DNA from: Micromonospora kangleipakensis
GTDB taxonomy: Bacteria > Actinomycetota > Actinomycetes > Mycobacteriales > Micromonosporaceae
DNA length: 64,000 nucleotides
NCBI RefSeq assembly: GCF_004217615.1
Contig: NZ_SHLD01000001.1
Span: 4,526,001-4,590,000, forward strand
Direction: 5' to 3'
Shown here: piece by piece, positions 1-8,842 of the stretch
How positions within the stretch are numbered: position 1 is the first letter of the stretch
Layout of the letters: every line of letters begins with the position of its first letter
Notes under the pieces: model-generated
The model's database searches: none
Seen by the model: the letters and a program-made list of their open reading frames with translations, nothing else
Told to the model about the DNA's origin: nothing
Position numbers and translations under genes: made by a program

Positions 1-484
<484 letters not shown>

Positions 485-516
485 CCCACCCCACTCCGCG
501 TCCGCTCGACCCCGGT

Positions 517-667
517 TTGTCCACGTTCAAGGACATCGAGTTCGTCGAACGTCGTCTCGACGACCTGACCGACGACGACCTGGTCGACAACTGGGGCGAG
601 ACCACCGTTCTCCACTCGCTCGACGAGGTCGCCGCGCTCAAGGAGACCGAGGGCGGGCCGATCCAGA
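517..667 (+). pseudogene. Fragment of a dihydrofolate reductase-family (RibD C-terminal-like) protein
   Basis: About 50 residues, from STFKDIEFVERRLDD to EVAALKETEGGPIQ, match the middle of the DHFR/RibD-C family proteins common in actinomycetes, where this stretch is followed by a glycine-serine nucleotide-binding segment. Here the similarity stops after about base 667 and the following 200 bases translate to nothing I recognise in any frame. No credible start or ribosome binding site precedes it (a TTG at 517 is the only in-frame choice). I read it as a decayed internal fragment. Bases 668-920 hold no other gene that I can support. Confidence 0.5.
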
Positions 668-920
668 GTGTCGTAGCGATTCCCCCCGGCGACCAACGGC
701 CTGATTCCGCCCCGGGCGCTCCGCAACTGACCGGCATCGGCTGGCGGGCCGAGGAGGATCAAGTCCCGCTGGCTGATCAACACCGTCGTTATCCGCCCGA
801 TCCGCGACCTCGCCCACCGTTTGCGCTGATCACGCTCGGCGACGACGTCCGGCAGTCGGGATTGCGCGATCGCTATACCTAGAAGTATCATGCATTGCAG
901 CTCTAGGGTTAGGGGGTCAC

Positions 921-1295
921 ATGCGTATCACCAAAGACCTCGTCGCGGCCTCGGCGACGCCGCTCGTGCTGGGGATCCTCGCCGAGGGCGAGAGCTACGG
1001 CTACGCAATCCTCAAGCAGGTCAACGAACTGTCGGGCGGGCAGCTGGAGTGGACCGACGGCCTGCTGTACCCGCTGCTGCACCGCTTGGAGCGGCTTGGC
1101 CACGTCGATTCGGCCTGGGAGACCCCGCCCGGGGGACGCCGCCGCAAGTACTACCGCATCACCGACCAGGGCCGGGCCGAGCTCGCCGAGCAGCGCCGCC
1201 AGTGGGCCGCGGTCGTTGACGCCCTGCGGGGCGTCTGGAGCACGACACAGTCCATCAAGCCGATCATGGCACCGGCATGGGAGGCGGGACGGTGA
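921..1295 (+). CDS. PadR-family transcriptional regulator
   Basis: Winged-helix repressor of the PadR family, 124 aa. The family core is clear: LVLGILAEGESYGYAILKQV at residues 13-32, the recognition region LEWTDGLLYPLLHRLERLG at about 40-58, and the wing with GGRRRKYYRIT at about 70-80. ATG 921 follows a GGGGG ribosome-binding stretch. The stop overlaps the GTG start of the downstream membrane-protein gene by 4 nt, a typical PadR-plus-membrane-protein operon in which the regulator controls its own transcription and that of the transporter or envelope partner. A small palindrome-like element (TGCATTGCA, about 890-898) lies in the upstream region and may be part of the operator. Confidence 0.93.
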   Translation: MRITKDLVAASATPLVLGILAEGESYGYAILKQVNELSGGQLEWTDGLLYPLLHRLERLGHVDSAWETPPGGRRRKYYRITDQGRAELAEQRRQWAAVVDALRGVWSTTQSIKPIMAPAWEAGR

Positions 1296-2662
1296 CCGTC
1301 GACCGCGACAACGATCTGGAGGGCCAGATCACCGAGTGGCGGGCCTACATGCACCGCCGCCGGGAGCTGCACCACACCGATGCCGAGGAGCTGGAAGACC
1401 ATCTTCGCAGCCGGATCACCGAGCTGACCGAGGCGGGCCTGCGAGCCGACGAGGCGTTCCTCATCGCTGTCAAACGCATGGGTAGCCTCGATGAGCTGTC
1501 GCGGGAGTTCGCTCGCGAGCATTCCGAGCGGCTGTGGAAGCAGCTCGTGCTGCCCCGGGAGCCGGACGCGCCCGCCGCCGCCCGTTCCCGCCGCGAGCTG
1601 CTTGTCATGGTGCTCTGTGCGGCCGTCGCGGCGCTTGCGATCAAGGTGCCGGGCTGGTTCGGGCTTGACATGTCCGGGGACGATGCCGGCTTCTACGCGC
1701 GAAACGTCAGCCTTTTCGCGCTGCCGGCGCTGGCCGCTTACTTCGCTTGGCAACGCCGGGTCGGTCTTCGCGTCATCGCGGTGCTCGCGTTGCTGTTCAT
1801 TCTCGGCGCGGTCGCCGCGAACGCGTATCCGCTGGCCGATGACTCGCAGACCACTGTGCTCACGGCGATCCACCTGCCGCTCGCGCTGTGGCTGGTTGTC
1901 GGCGTCGCCTATGTGGGCGGTGATTGGCGTTCAGACCGGCGGCGGATGGACTTCATCCGGTTCACCGGCGAGTGGCTGATCTACTTTAGCCTCATTGGAC
2001 TGGGTGGTGGCGTGCTCATGGCCTTCACGATGGGCACCTTCCGTGCCATCGGCCTTGACGCCGAGGGATTCGTCCAATCGTGGCTGCTGCCATGCGGTGC
2101 CATGGCCGCGGTCATCGTGTCGGCGTGGCTGGTGGAGGCCAAGCAGAGCGTCATCGAGAACATGGCGCCGGTGCTGACCCGCGTCTTCACGCCGCTTTTC
2201 GCGGCCACCCTGCTGGCCTTCCTGGTCGCCATCATCTGGACCAACAACGGCATCGACGTCGAGCGCGATGCGCTCATCCTCTTCGACCTGCTGCTCGTCA
2301 TCGTGCTGGGCCTGCTGTTGTATGCCATCTCCGCCCGTGACCTTGCGGCCCGGCCCGGTCTCTTTGACCGCTTGCAGCTCGCGCTCGTCGTCAGCGCTTT
2401 GATCATCGACGTCATGGTGCTGCTGGCGATCACCGGCCGGATCACCGAATGGGGCTTCAGCCCCAACAAGACCGCAGCATTGGGCGAGAACGTCATCCTG
2501 CTCACCAACCTGGCCTGGTCGGCATGGCTGTTCCTCGGCTTCGTGCGTGGCCGCATGCCCTTCGCCCGCCTGGAACACTGGCAGACCCGTTACATGATCG
2601 TGTATGCCGTCTGGGCCTGGACAGTCGTCCTCGTCTTCCCGCCCGTGTTCGACTTCGCCTGA
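1292..2662 (+). CDS. Multi-pass membrane protein with permease-prefix domain
   Basis: Integral membrane protein of about 456 residues. The first 90 residues form a soluble helical permease-prefix domain (ITEWRAYMHRRRELHHTDAEELEDHLRSRI region) like those next to PadR regulators. The rest holds roughly ten hydrophobic segments, the first near residue 105 and the last near the C-terminus. I choose GTG 1292 because GGAGG sits 8 nt upstream and the start overlaps the padR stop as GTGA; an in-frame ATG at 1277 has no such signal. No transporter signature is visible, so the substrate is unknown. Co-transcription with PadR suggests stress-responsive envelope function. Confidence 0.85.
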   Translation: MTVDRDNDLEGQITEWRAYMHRRRELHHTDAEELEDHLRSRITELTEAGLRADEAFLIAVKRMGSLDELSREFAREHSERLWKQLVLPREPDAPAAARSRRELLVMVLCAAVAALAIKVPGWFGLDMSGDDAGFYARNVSLFALPALAAYFAWQRRVGLRVIAVLALLFILGAVAANAYPLADDSQTTVLTAIHLPLALWLVVGVAYVGGDWRSDRRRMDFIRFTGEWLIYFSLIGLGGGVLMAFTMGTFRAIGLDAEGFVQSWLLPCGAMAAVIVSAWLVEAKQSVIENMAPVLTRVFTPLFAATLLAFLVAIIWTNNGIDVERDALILFDLLLVIVLGLLLYAISARDLAARPGLFDRLQLALVVSALIIDVMVLLAITGRITEWGFSPNKTAALGENVILLTNLAWSAWLFLGFVRGRMPFARLEHWQTRYMIVYAVWAWTVVLVFPPVFDFA

Positions 2663-2671
2663 GCCGGATCC

Positions 2672-2714
2672 GGCCCGCTCAACCTGTCCGGTACAGGACA
2701 GGGTTGAGCGGGCC
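2672..2714. terminator. Strong hairpin after the PadR operon
   Basis: An almost perfect inverted repeat (18-bp arms with one bulged G, about 6-nt loop) begins 10 nt after the stop of the membrane-protein gene. No U-tract follows, which is usual in high-GC actinomycetes. It is well placed to end the padR operon transcript. Confidence 0.75.
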
Positions 2715-2718
2715 AGCC

Positions 2719-2886
2719 GAGAGTGTCCCAATCAGGGCGTTCCACTACCTTGCCGGGACCGTACATCAGCCCCGCCCGGAGTGGGTCTGCCCGTTCACGG
2801 GGTTGCAGTCCGCTCAGTTCCGCTGGCTGGTCCGCCTGTTCGCCGAACGCGGCGGGGACGCCCGCGGCGTCCACCTACCCGGCTGA
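2719..2886 (+). pseudogene. Possible N-terminal remnant of an IS5-type transposase
   Basis: The frame ending at 2886 contains TGLQSAQFRWLVRLFAERGG, which resembles the N-terminal region of some actinobacterial IS5-family transposases (TGL..QF..LV pattern). There is no start codon with a ribosome binding site and the frame stops after about 55 residues. This is a weak resemblance; it could also be non-coding. Confidence 0.25.
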
Positions 2887-2933
2887 CCCCGCCAGCGAGG
2901 CGCGGCGGCCGCCGTAGCCCATGTGATGCCGCC

Positions 2934-3779
2934 TCACCGCAGGTGGAACCGTTCGTCGACGGCGAGGGCCGCCAGCTGCTGCACGGAGAACGGCAGGGTC
3001 GTCAGCCCCGGCCGGCCGTCGCCGAGCTTCGCGCCCTGCGCAACGAAGACCGTCACACCGTCCGGGTGCCGGTACGCCGCCCACTGGTCGAACCGGTCGT
3101 CGCCGGTAGGCCGGACGACCACGCCGACCTGTGCCCCTCCGACCGTCACCAGCTGGCACTCGCCCTGCATGCCCCAGAACTGCCGGGCCAGCGCGCACGG
3201 TTCGGCCGGTAGCTGACTGCCTGCGGTGTGCACCTCGACGAGCAAGCGCCCCATCCGCTCCCCCTGGGCCAGGGCGGCCGAGGACATGTAGCTCCACACA
3301 TCGACGCCGTTCACCTTGTCCTCGAATTGCGCCTGGTGGTCCCGCAGCGGCATCTGGTCAGCGGGCTGGTTCGCCGGCTTCTCCGGTGCGGTGTAGCCGG
3401 CGGGCGCGACGGAGACGATCTCGTCGAGCAGCCGGATCGCCTGGTCGTACCTGGTACCCGCCCGCGCGGTCCGGTTCTCCTGCGGGCGGCCGTCCGGTCC
3501 GGTTGGCCACGGCTTCGCAGTGTCTTTTGACGACGGGTGCGGGATAGCCTGCGGCCCAGGGCCCCCCGGGCTGAGGCCGCCGGCACCCGGGGCGCCGATG
3601 GCCGCGACGCCGGCGACCGCCAGAACCGCGGCCGCGGATCCGGCGCAGGCCCAGGCGGTACGGCGGCGGCCGCGCGCCCGCCGGGCGGCGCCGAGCGCGG
3701 CGGCCGCACTCAACGGTGGCGGCGGGGTGGTGGACGCCATCTCGCCGCGCAGCGCCTCGCGCAACTCTTCGCCGTTCAT
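2934..3779 (-). CDS. Single-pass membrane protein coupled to a SigE-family sigma factor (possible anti-sigma)
   Basis: 281-aa protein: a cytoplasmic N-terminus of about 40 residues rich in Ala/Arg, one transmembrane segment near residues 42-65 (AWACAGSAAAVLAVAGVAAI), a proline-rich linker, and an extracytoplasmic domain of about 190 residues with no family I recognise. Its ATG overlaps the stop of the upstream sigma-factor gene as ATGA, so the two are translationally coupled. The layout (small cytoplasmic part, one helix, outer sensor domain) suits a regulator of the sigma factor, but no zinc-containing anti-sigma motif (HxxxCxxC) is present, so the anti-sigma role is inferred from context only. 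Confidence 0.8.
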   Translation of the reverse strand: MNGEELREALRGEMASTTPPPPLSAAAALGAARRARGRRRTAWACAGSAAAVLAVAGVAAIGAPGAGGLSPGGPGPQAIPHPSSKDTAKPWPTGPDGRPQENRTARAGTRYDQAIRLLDEIVSVAPAGYTAPEKPANQPADQMPLRDHQAQFEDKVNGVDVWSYMSSAALAQGERMGRLLVEVHTAGSQLPAEPCALARQFWGMQGECQLVTVGGAQVGVVVRPTGDDRFDQWAAYRHPDGVTVFVAQGAKLGDGRPGLTTLPFSVQQLAALAVDERFHLR

Positions 3780-4285
3780 CGTGCCCCCTTCTCGATCCCG
3801 CTGTGCGTGGGCGACAGGAGGCCGCGGAGCGTGTCCAGGCCGCGGGCCGCCTGGCTCTTCACCGTCCCGGACGAGCACCCCAGCAGTGCTGCGGCTTCCT
3901 CGACCGACACGTCCTCCCAGTACCGGAGAACCAGGACGGCCCGCTGGCGCGGCGGTACGGCGGCCAGTGCCTGCAGCATCACCAACCGGTTCTCCGGCGA
4001 GTCGGGCGGTGCCGGCCGCTCGGCGTTCTCCCCGCCCAGCCGCTCCCGCCGCCACCAGCCGCGGCGCCGCTCGTCGAGGAAGGTCCGGATCAGGATCTGG
4101 CGCACGTAGGCGTCGAGCACCTCGTGCCGGGAGATCCGGTTCCAGACCAGGTAGAGCTTCGTGAACGCGGTCTGGACCAGGTCCTCCGCCCGATGCCAGT
4201 CGCCGCAGAGCAGGTACGCGGTGCCGCGCATCGCGTCCGACCTTGCCGCGAAATACTCCGCGAACGCCGCGTCGCGATCGCCCAT
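3776..4285 (-). CDS. SigE-family ECF RNA polymerase sigma factor
   Basis: 169-aa ECF sigma factor. Region 2 lies at about residues 8-75, with the core-binding stretch AYLLCGDWHRAEDLVQTAF, and region 4 at about 105-160, with the helix-turn-helix VEEAAALLGCSSGTVKSQAARGL. The length and the start MGDRDAAFAEYFAARSD fit the actinobacterial SigE family (also called ECF41-unrelated short ECFs). ATG 4285 is preceded by GGAGG. It is the first gene of a two-gene operon with the membrane protein that follows through an ATGA overlap. It probably redirects RNA polymerase to a small regulon, possibly its own operon; I cannot define the promoter motif. Confidence 0.92.
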   Translation of the reverse strand: MGDRDAAFAEYFAARSDAMRGTAYLLCGDWHRAEDLVQTAFTKLYLVWNRISRHEVLDAYVRQILIRTFLDERRRGWWRRERLGGENAERPAPPDSPENRLVMLQALAAVPPRQRAVLVLRYWEDVSVEEAAALLGCSSGTVKSQAARGLDTLRGLLSPTHSGIEKGAR

Positions 4286-4330
4286 CCGAGCCTCCGATCC
4301 CCCGATTCGAGATAGTCACGTGTGGTCCGG

Positions 4331-4352
4331 CTCCGAGGGTTGCTCCTCGGAG
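4331..4352. promoter_or_regulatory. Small hairpin upstream of the sigma-factor gene
   Basis: CTCCGAG and CTCGGAG form 7-bp arms around an 8-nt loop, about 46 nt before the sigma-factor start. It may be part of its promoter or 5' leader. Otherwise bases 4353-4409 hold nothing I can name. Confidence 0.3.
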
Positions 4353-4409
4353 TGAAATCTTTCGTGGCGCCGGACTCCCGCCGGGCTCGGGGGCCAGTCT
4401 TCACCCGTC

Positions 4410-4499
4410 GTGAGAAGAGCTGGAGCCCACCGCTTCTCAACCCAACTGAGCCATCGCAGCTCGGCGGCGGTCCAGGTGGCTCAGGATGAATGAGGACGG
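4410..4499. repeat. 90-bp dispersed repeat, copy A
   Basis: This 90-bp stretch aligns without gaps to 6799-6888 with 71 identical positions, both in the same orientation. Both copies contain an inverted repeat: CTGAGCCA (4446-4453) pairs with TGGCTCAG (4477-4484). A shorter related piece (CTCACCAAGTTGAGCCACCG) follows at about 4526-4545. The copy lies in a 460-bp gene-free stretch (4286-4745) between the divergent-facing starts of the sigma factor and the end of the deaminase gene. The element type is unknown; see findings. Confidence 0.7.
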
Positions 4500-4745
4500 C
4501 CAGTGGGTGTTCGTTTTCCAATCCTTCTCACCAAGTTGAGCCACCGTGGTCGCCAGCGCGTCGCTCGCGACCTTCTCCCCTACTAGGCTCCGGTTGGGCC
4601 AAGCACGATCAGGCCGCCCAAGGCGAGGTTGTGGCTGGCGACCGGCGTAGCCGGGAGAAGCCGCCTGCCTGGAAAGCGGCGCGGTTCTGCGGATAGCCGG
4701 GCAGCCCCGGGGCGTCCGCATCCCTTGCCGCCCCGGGTCGGAGGA

Positions 4746-5180
4746 TCAGCGGTAGTAGCCCTCGACCGGTTTGCGTGCCTCGTCGAGCAGAGCCGGACCG
4801 TCCTGGCGTACGGGCCGCGGGCCGGCGGTGGAGGTGGGCGACTTGAGGCTGTTGAGCTGTTTGGTTGCCAGCGCGAACACGACGCGGCCGAGGCCGGACC
4901 GTTCGAGCGCGCCCGTGCACATTCCGCAGGGTTGGCAGCTGGTGTACATCGTGGTGGCCTCCGCCACGTCCGGGGCCAGGTTCGCGGCCGCCCACCGGGC
5001 CAGCTTCAGCTCAGGGTGCGCGGTGATGTCGTTGTCGGCGATCGAGGTGTTCTGTTCTTCGGCGATCACCTTGCCGCCCGGGCCCACCAGCAGTGATCCG
5101 AACGGCGGGTTGCCCGCCTCCCGTGCCGCGCCGGCCAGCTCGATGGCCCTGCGGAGATGACGTTCGTCGTCGAGGTTCAC
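4746..5180 (-). CDS. Zinc-dependent nucleoside/cytosine deaminase family protein
   Basis: 144-aa deaminase of the CDA/tRNA-adenosine-deaminase-like fold. The zinc motif is complete: HPEL near residue 56 (histidine ligand plus catalytic glutamate) and CQPCGMC near residue 83 (two cysteine ligands). The N-terminal helix and the NPPFGSLLV strand are typical of the guanine/cytosine/nucleoside deaminase group. I choose GTG 5180, which has GGAG about 8 nt upstream; the longer open frame upstream has no other support. It lies 11 bp downstream of the LLM oxidoreductase and probably shares its transcript. The base it deaminates cannot be told from sequence. Confidence 0.88.
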   Translation of the reverse strand: MNLDDERHLRRAIELAGAAREAGNPPFGSLLVGPGGKVIAEEQNTSIADNDITAHPELKLARWAAANLAPDVAEATTMYTSCQPCGMCTGALERSGLGRVVFALATKQLNSLKSPTSTAGPRPVRQDGPALLDEARKPVEGYYR

Positions 5181-5191
5181 GCTTGCTCCGT

Positions 5192-6046
5192 TCAGGTGTG
5201 GTGTTCGCTCGGTTCCCAGCAGGCAGCTACGGTCGCGAGCGCCTGCCACGCGGTCTGCGGCCGGCAGGTTTCGCGTGGGTCTCCGTTGAACGGGTCGAGC
5301 ACGACCGTGTCCGAGCCGAGGAGACGCAACTGTTCGAGGTCGTCGACGATCTGCTCGATGGTGCCCTCGCCGGCGAGCCGTCCGGGGCCGGTGACCGGTG
5401 CCGTGGTCAGTCGCAGCGCGATGCGGGGAGCCAGGGTGGGAGCAGGTCGTTGCTGCTCGTCCGCTACGGCCTTCATCCGGTCCAGCGCCTCGCGCAACCA
5501 GGGAAGGGTGAACCGCAGCGGATGCCAGGCGGCGCCGAGGCGTACCGCTCGGCCCAGGCCGGCGTCGCTGTTGCCGCCGATCCAGATCGGTATCTGCCCG
5601 CTGCGGTAGTCGTCGTGGTTCTCCCAGGCCTCGCGTACCGCCGAGAGGTGATCGTCGGTCAGCCTTCCGCGGCGCTGAAACGGGATTCCGAGCGCTTCGA
5701 ACTCCTGCCGGGCCCAGCCGACGCCGACGCCGAGCACCAGCCGGCCGCCACTGAGCTGCTGAAGGTTGGCGGCCATGCGTGCGGTGAGCAGCGGGTGTCG
5801 GTACGGCGCGATGAGCACGGTGGTGCCCAGCCGGACCCGGTCGGTGACGCCGGCCAGCCAGGCGAGGGTGGTGAAGGGTTCGTAGAACGGCGCCGGGTAC
5901 TGCTCGGCCACGTCGGCTGTCACGGCGATGTGGTCGGACACCATCAGCAGGTCGAAACCAAGGCCCTCCACCGTCTGCGCCCAGCGGCGCAGCACGTCGG
6001 GGCCGGTGCCGGGCCCGAAGTTGGGGACGTTCACGCCGATCTTCAC
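5192..6046 (-). CDS. LLM-class F420/flavin-dependent oxidoreductase
   Basis: 284-aa luciferase-like monooxygenase-fold enzyme. The start MKIGVNVPNFGPGTGPDVLR, the SDHI segment near residue 38, RVRLGTTVLIAPYRHPLLTA at about 72-92 and GRLVLGVGVGWARQEFEALG at about 103-122 are characteristic of the F420-dependent actinobacterial group. The family oxidises or reduces small organic substrates using F420 or FMN; the substrate here is unknown. It is divergent from the Lrp-type regulator at 6140, so the 93-bp gap probably holds both promoters, and it is followed closely by the deaminase, suggesting a two-gene Lrp-controlled operon. Confidence 0.88.
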   Translation of the reverse strand: MKIGVNVPNFGPGTGPDVLRRWAQTVEGLGFDLLMVSDHIAVTADVAEQYPAPFYEPFTTLAWLAGVTDRVRLGTTVLIAPYRHPLLTARMAANLQQLSGGRLVLGVGVGWARQEFEALGIPFQRRGRLTDDHLSAVREAWENHDDYRSGQIPIWIGGNSDAGLGRAVRLGAAWHPLRFTLPWLREALDRMKAVADEQQRPAPTLAPRIALRLTTAPVTGPGRLAGEGTIEQIVDDLEQLRLLGSDTVVLDPFNGDPRETCRPQTAWQALATVAACWEPSEHHT

Positions 6047-6139
6047 CGGTCCAGGCTATCCATCCGCCCCAACCTGATAGAAGAGAATCTTGCCCGCGAG
6101 TTGGCGCTTCTACCGTGGATCTGCCGGTAGTTTGCACGG

Positions 6140-6595
6140 ATGACCGAGAGTCTCGATGCGACCGACTGGGCGATCCTGAGCGAACTCCAACGAGACGGCC
6201 GCATCCCGCTCACCGAGTTGGGACGGCGGGTGAACTTGAGCGCCTCCGCGACGACCGAGCGGGTCAAGCGGTTGGAGGCGACGGGCGTCATCGCCGGTTA
6301 TCGCGCCGATGTCGACCTGGTGAAGGTCGGTTACCCGGTCCTCGCCGTCGTGCGCCTGAAATACCCCGGCAGCCGGCACCAGCCACTGCACCGGCTGCTC
6401 GGGGAGCGCTTCGAGATCCTGGAGTGCCTGCGCACCACCGGCGAGGACTGCTACTCGCTCAAGTTGGCGGCCACCTCGATGGCCCACCTGGAGCAGCTCA
6501 TCAACGAACTGGCCCAGTTCGGCAGTACCACCACCAACATCGTCTACAGCCAGACGTTGCCCTACCGTGGTCCGCGGGGCCCGCAGCCCACGTGA
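6140..6595 (+). CDS. Lrp/AsnC-family transcriptional regulator
   Basis: 151 aa. N-terminal winged helix at residues 5-60, with LDATDWAILSELQRDGRIPL and the recognition helix ASATTERVKRLEATGVIAGY, then the C-terminal RAM (ligand-binding) domain with VGYPVLAVVRLKYP and GEDCYSLKLAATSMAHLEQL. Lrp-type regulators bind amino acids or similar small molecules as oligomers. The gene is divergent from the LLM oxidoreductase, its most likely target. Confidence 0.93.
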   Translation: MTESLDATDWAILSELQRDGRIPLTELGRRVNLSASATTERVKRLEATGVIAGYRADVDLVKVGYPVLAVVRLKYPGSRHQPLHRLLGERFEILECLRTTGEDCYSLKLAATSMAHLEQLINELAQFGSTTTNIVYSQTLPYRGPRGPQPT

Positions 6596-6798
6596 TCCTG
6601 ACCGGGTCGGGGCGTACCGGCGGTGCAACATCTGGCAGAACGACGACGCCTTCCGCTGCCAGCAGTCGCAGCGACGGACGTGGTGCTGGCTGCGCAGCGG
6701 TAACGCAGCGTAAACGTCGCTTGCTTTGTCCGGATCGGCGACGGGGCCAGCTACGCCCGCCACGACCAGACGACAAGCGGCCGGCGTGGCTCAAGATA

Positions 6799-6888
6799 GT
6801 GAGAATAGCTGGAGGCTGGGACAGCTCAACCAACCTGAGCCACCGCTGCTGAGAGGCGGACCAGGCGGCTCAGGATGAATGAGAACGG
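6799..6888. repeat. 90-bp dispersed repeat, copy B
   Basis: Same-orientation partner of the copy at 4410-4499 (71 of 90 positions identical, no gaps). The arms CCTGAGCC (6834-6841) and GGCTCAGG (6867-6874) are paired here too, so the stem is kept although the bases around it differ. It lies in the 514-bp gap between the Lrp regulator and the small ORF at 7116, where I see no other feature. Confidence 0.7.
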
Positions 6889-7115
6889 ACCGGGCTTCTC
6901 GCCACCGCGTACAGAGAAGCCCAATGCGAGCTGAACCCCGGCCAGCAGGGCCCGGACCTGCTTGACGGCGGTCAAACCCGTGGCATCGGTGGCGGCGGGG
7001 CCGGAAGGTTGGTTGCAAGGTGTCCGCAGAGCGGGTCTGTGGTGTCCCCACCCACCGCTACGTTGACCCCATCGGCGTGCGCCGGGATAGCGGTACCGAC
7101 TGACGGGAGTTGGAC

Positions 7116-7394
7116 ATGATCGCCAGAGTCGCTGTGTGGGAGCCCATGCCGACCGACGACCGGGACTGGCTTGTCGACGCGCTGTCAGATGTTCCCGGCG
7201 TACACGCGGTCTACCACCTTCTCGATCCCGAGACCGGCAACGGGCTGTCCGTCGCCGTCTTCGAGGACGATGCAGCCGCACAGCAGGCCGGCGCAGCGAT
7301 CCGGCGTCGTGCTGAGGAAATCGGCTGGCACGACGGGCAGCGTCCAGCCCGCGTCTCGGAGACCTTCTACCAGGTGCTCCGGGGTCGCCCCTAG
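7116..7394 (+). CDS. Small hypothetical protein, possible dimeric alpha/beta-barrel fold
   Basis: 92 aa, soluble. The pattern of alternating strands and helices (MIARVAVWEPMP, then a helix, then GVHAVYHLLDPETGNGLSVAVFED, then a helix) resembles the small ferredoxin-like barrels of the antibiotic-biosynthesis-monooxygenase/YCII type, but I see no family signature. ATG 7116 has GGGAG 6 nt upstream, better than the TTG at 7110. It stands alone between the repeat-containing spacer and the membrane protein at 7553. Confidence 0.65.
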   Translation: MIARVAVWEPMPTDDRDWLVDALSDVPGVHAVYHLLDPETGNGLSVAVFEDDAAAQQAGAAIRRRAEEIGWHDGQRPARVSETFYQVLRGRP

Positions 7395-7552
7395 ACCCGA
7401 ATCGCCTTGATGTGTTCACTCGGGGTCCCGGCGCGGTCCGCTTGGAGAGGGCCACTCCCCGGCCATGATCCATGGCCGGCCGGGCTGTCGCCGTTGCGCT
7501 GCGTCCACTGTGGTGGGCATCATCGATCTACCTGCGTCAGTGGGGAGGACGC

Positions 7553-8692
7553 GTGGGCAAACGGATCGCGGGGGTTCTCGGTCGGCGCCTACGGTGGCGC
7601 GCCCGCCGGACGGCCGGTTTCCTCGGCCTGCTGGCGTTGTCGGCGGCGCTGTTGATCTGGGGTCGGACGGTCACCGGCTACAACCAGGAGCTGCTGCTCA
7701 ACATCGGCGCGAGCATTGTCATCGTGGCGTTCTCGTACGCGATCGTGGATCCGCTGTTCGAGGAGTTGCGCCGGTCGCGGGTGGAGGAGCATCCGCACTT
7801 CGACGACGAGGAGTTCAGCGCGCACGTGGCGGCCGCCTCCTCGATGGTCTCGATCATGGATACGGGAAGTCACCTGTTGGAGGGCTCCGGACGGGACCGG
7901 TTCCTGCGCGCCCTGCGGACGGCGCTGGGCAACGGAGTCCTGGTGCGGGTGCTGCTGCTGGATCCGGATTCGGCGGCGGCGTCGCAGCGGGCGGAGGAGA
8001 TCCGGCCGGTGAACGTGCGCGAGGTGATCGTGGACAATCTGCGCCGGCTGAACGAGTTCGCCGAGTCGCTGGACGCGGAGACGCGGACCCGTTTTCAGGT
8101 ACGGATCTACGACGCCTCGCCGACGGCGCACATGTTCCGGTGGGACGACAAGGCGCTGATCTCGTTCTTCCCGATCGGGGTGCGGGCTTCGGCGGCGCCG
8201 CACCTGGAGGTGTTCATGGGCAGCCCGTTGGGCGAGTTCGTGGAGAGCCGCTTCGACGAGTTGTGGCGGCATCCGAGCACCCGGCGGTTGGAGGAGTACG
8301 TCTGCCTGCCGATGGCCTTGCGGTACGACGATGTGGTGCTGCGGTCCTGCGAGGTGCACTTCGTGACGTTGGTCGACGGGTGGTGCATCGACGGCTCGCC
8401 GATCGTGGACCAGTTGACTGATCACGGGACGGGGCCGCTGGAGGTGGAGCTGTCGCGGCCGTTGGCAATGGACGGCTGGTCGGGTACGCGGTTCCGGTTG
8501 GCGCGGGTGGACGCGGACGCGCAGCGGGCGCGGGTGTTCGCGTTGTTCGACGCGAAGTACGGGCCGCGCCGGTTGGCGGGTCCGGGGCGGGCGCGGTTGG
8601 CGTTGCGGCTGATCCCGTGGCGGGAGGCCGACGGTGGCGGGTCGGCGCTGGCGGGTTCGGGTGAGGTGGGGCCGGGCGCTTCCGTGGCGTGA
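7553..8692 (+). CDS. Membrane-anchored protein with a DUF5919-like domain
   Basis: 379 aa. An Arg-rich N-terminus is followed by two hydrophobic segments (about residues 19-38 and 42-65), then a cytoplasmic domain of about 300 residues. The core (FLRALRTALGNGVLVRVLLL, then DPDSAAASQRAEEI, then a NVREVIVDNLRRLNEF helix, then RFQVRIYDASPTAHMFRWDD) resembles the phospholipase-D-like domain called DUF5919, usually found behind an HTH; the catalytic HKD motif is not seen. GTG 7553 has GGGGAGG 6 nt upstream, so I prefer it to the upstream frame opening at 7472. Function unknown; the membrane anchor instead of an HTH is unusual. Confidence 0.75.
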   Translation: MGKRIAGVLGRRLRWRARRTAGFLGLLALSAALLIWGRTVTGYNQELLLNIGASIVIVAFSYAIVDPLFEELRRSRVEEHPHFDDEEFSAHVAAASSMVSIMDTGSHLLEGSGRDRFLRALRTALGNGVLVRVLLLDPDSAAASQRAEEIRPVNVREVIVDNLRRLNEFAESLDAETRTRFQVRIYDASPTAHMFRWDDKALISFFPIGVRASAAPHLEVFMGSPLGEFVESRFDELWRHPSTRRLEEYVCLPMALRYDDVVLRSCEVHFVTLVDGWCIDGSPIVDQLTDHGTGPLEVELSRPLAMDGWSGTRFRLARVDADAQRARVFALFDAKYGPRRLAGPGRARLALRLIPWREADGGGSALAGSGEVGPGASVA

Positions 8693-8842
8693 CGGCGGAG
8701 CGACGTGGGGTGAGTCGGGCGCGGTGCGGGTGACCGCTCGGCTCAGGGTTTCGACCGTCGGGCGCGTGGTGGGTTTCGGCGCAGGCTGTGGTGGGGGCAT
8801 GAAGCGGGGAGGTTTCTTGCCATCTTCCGGAGAGGAAGCAGC

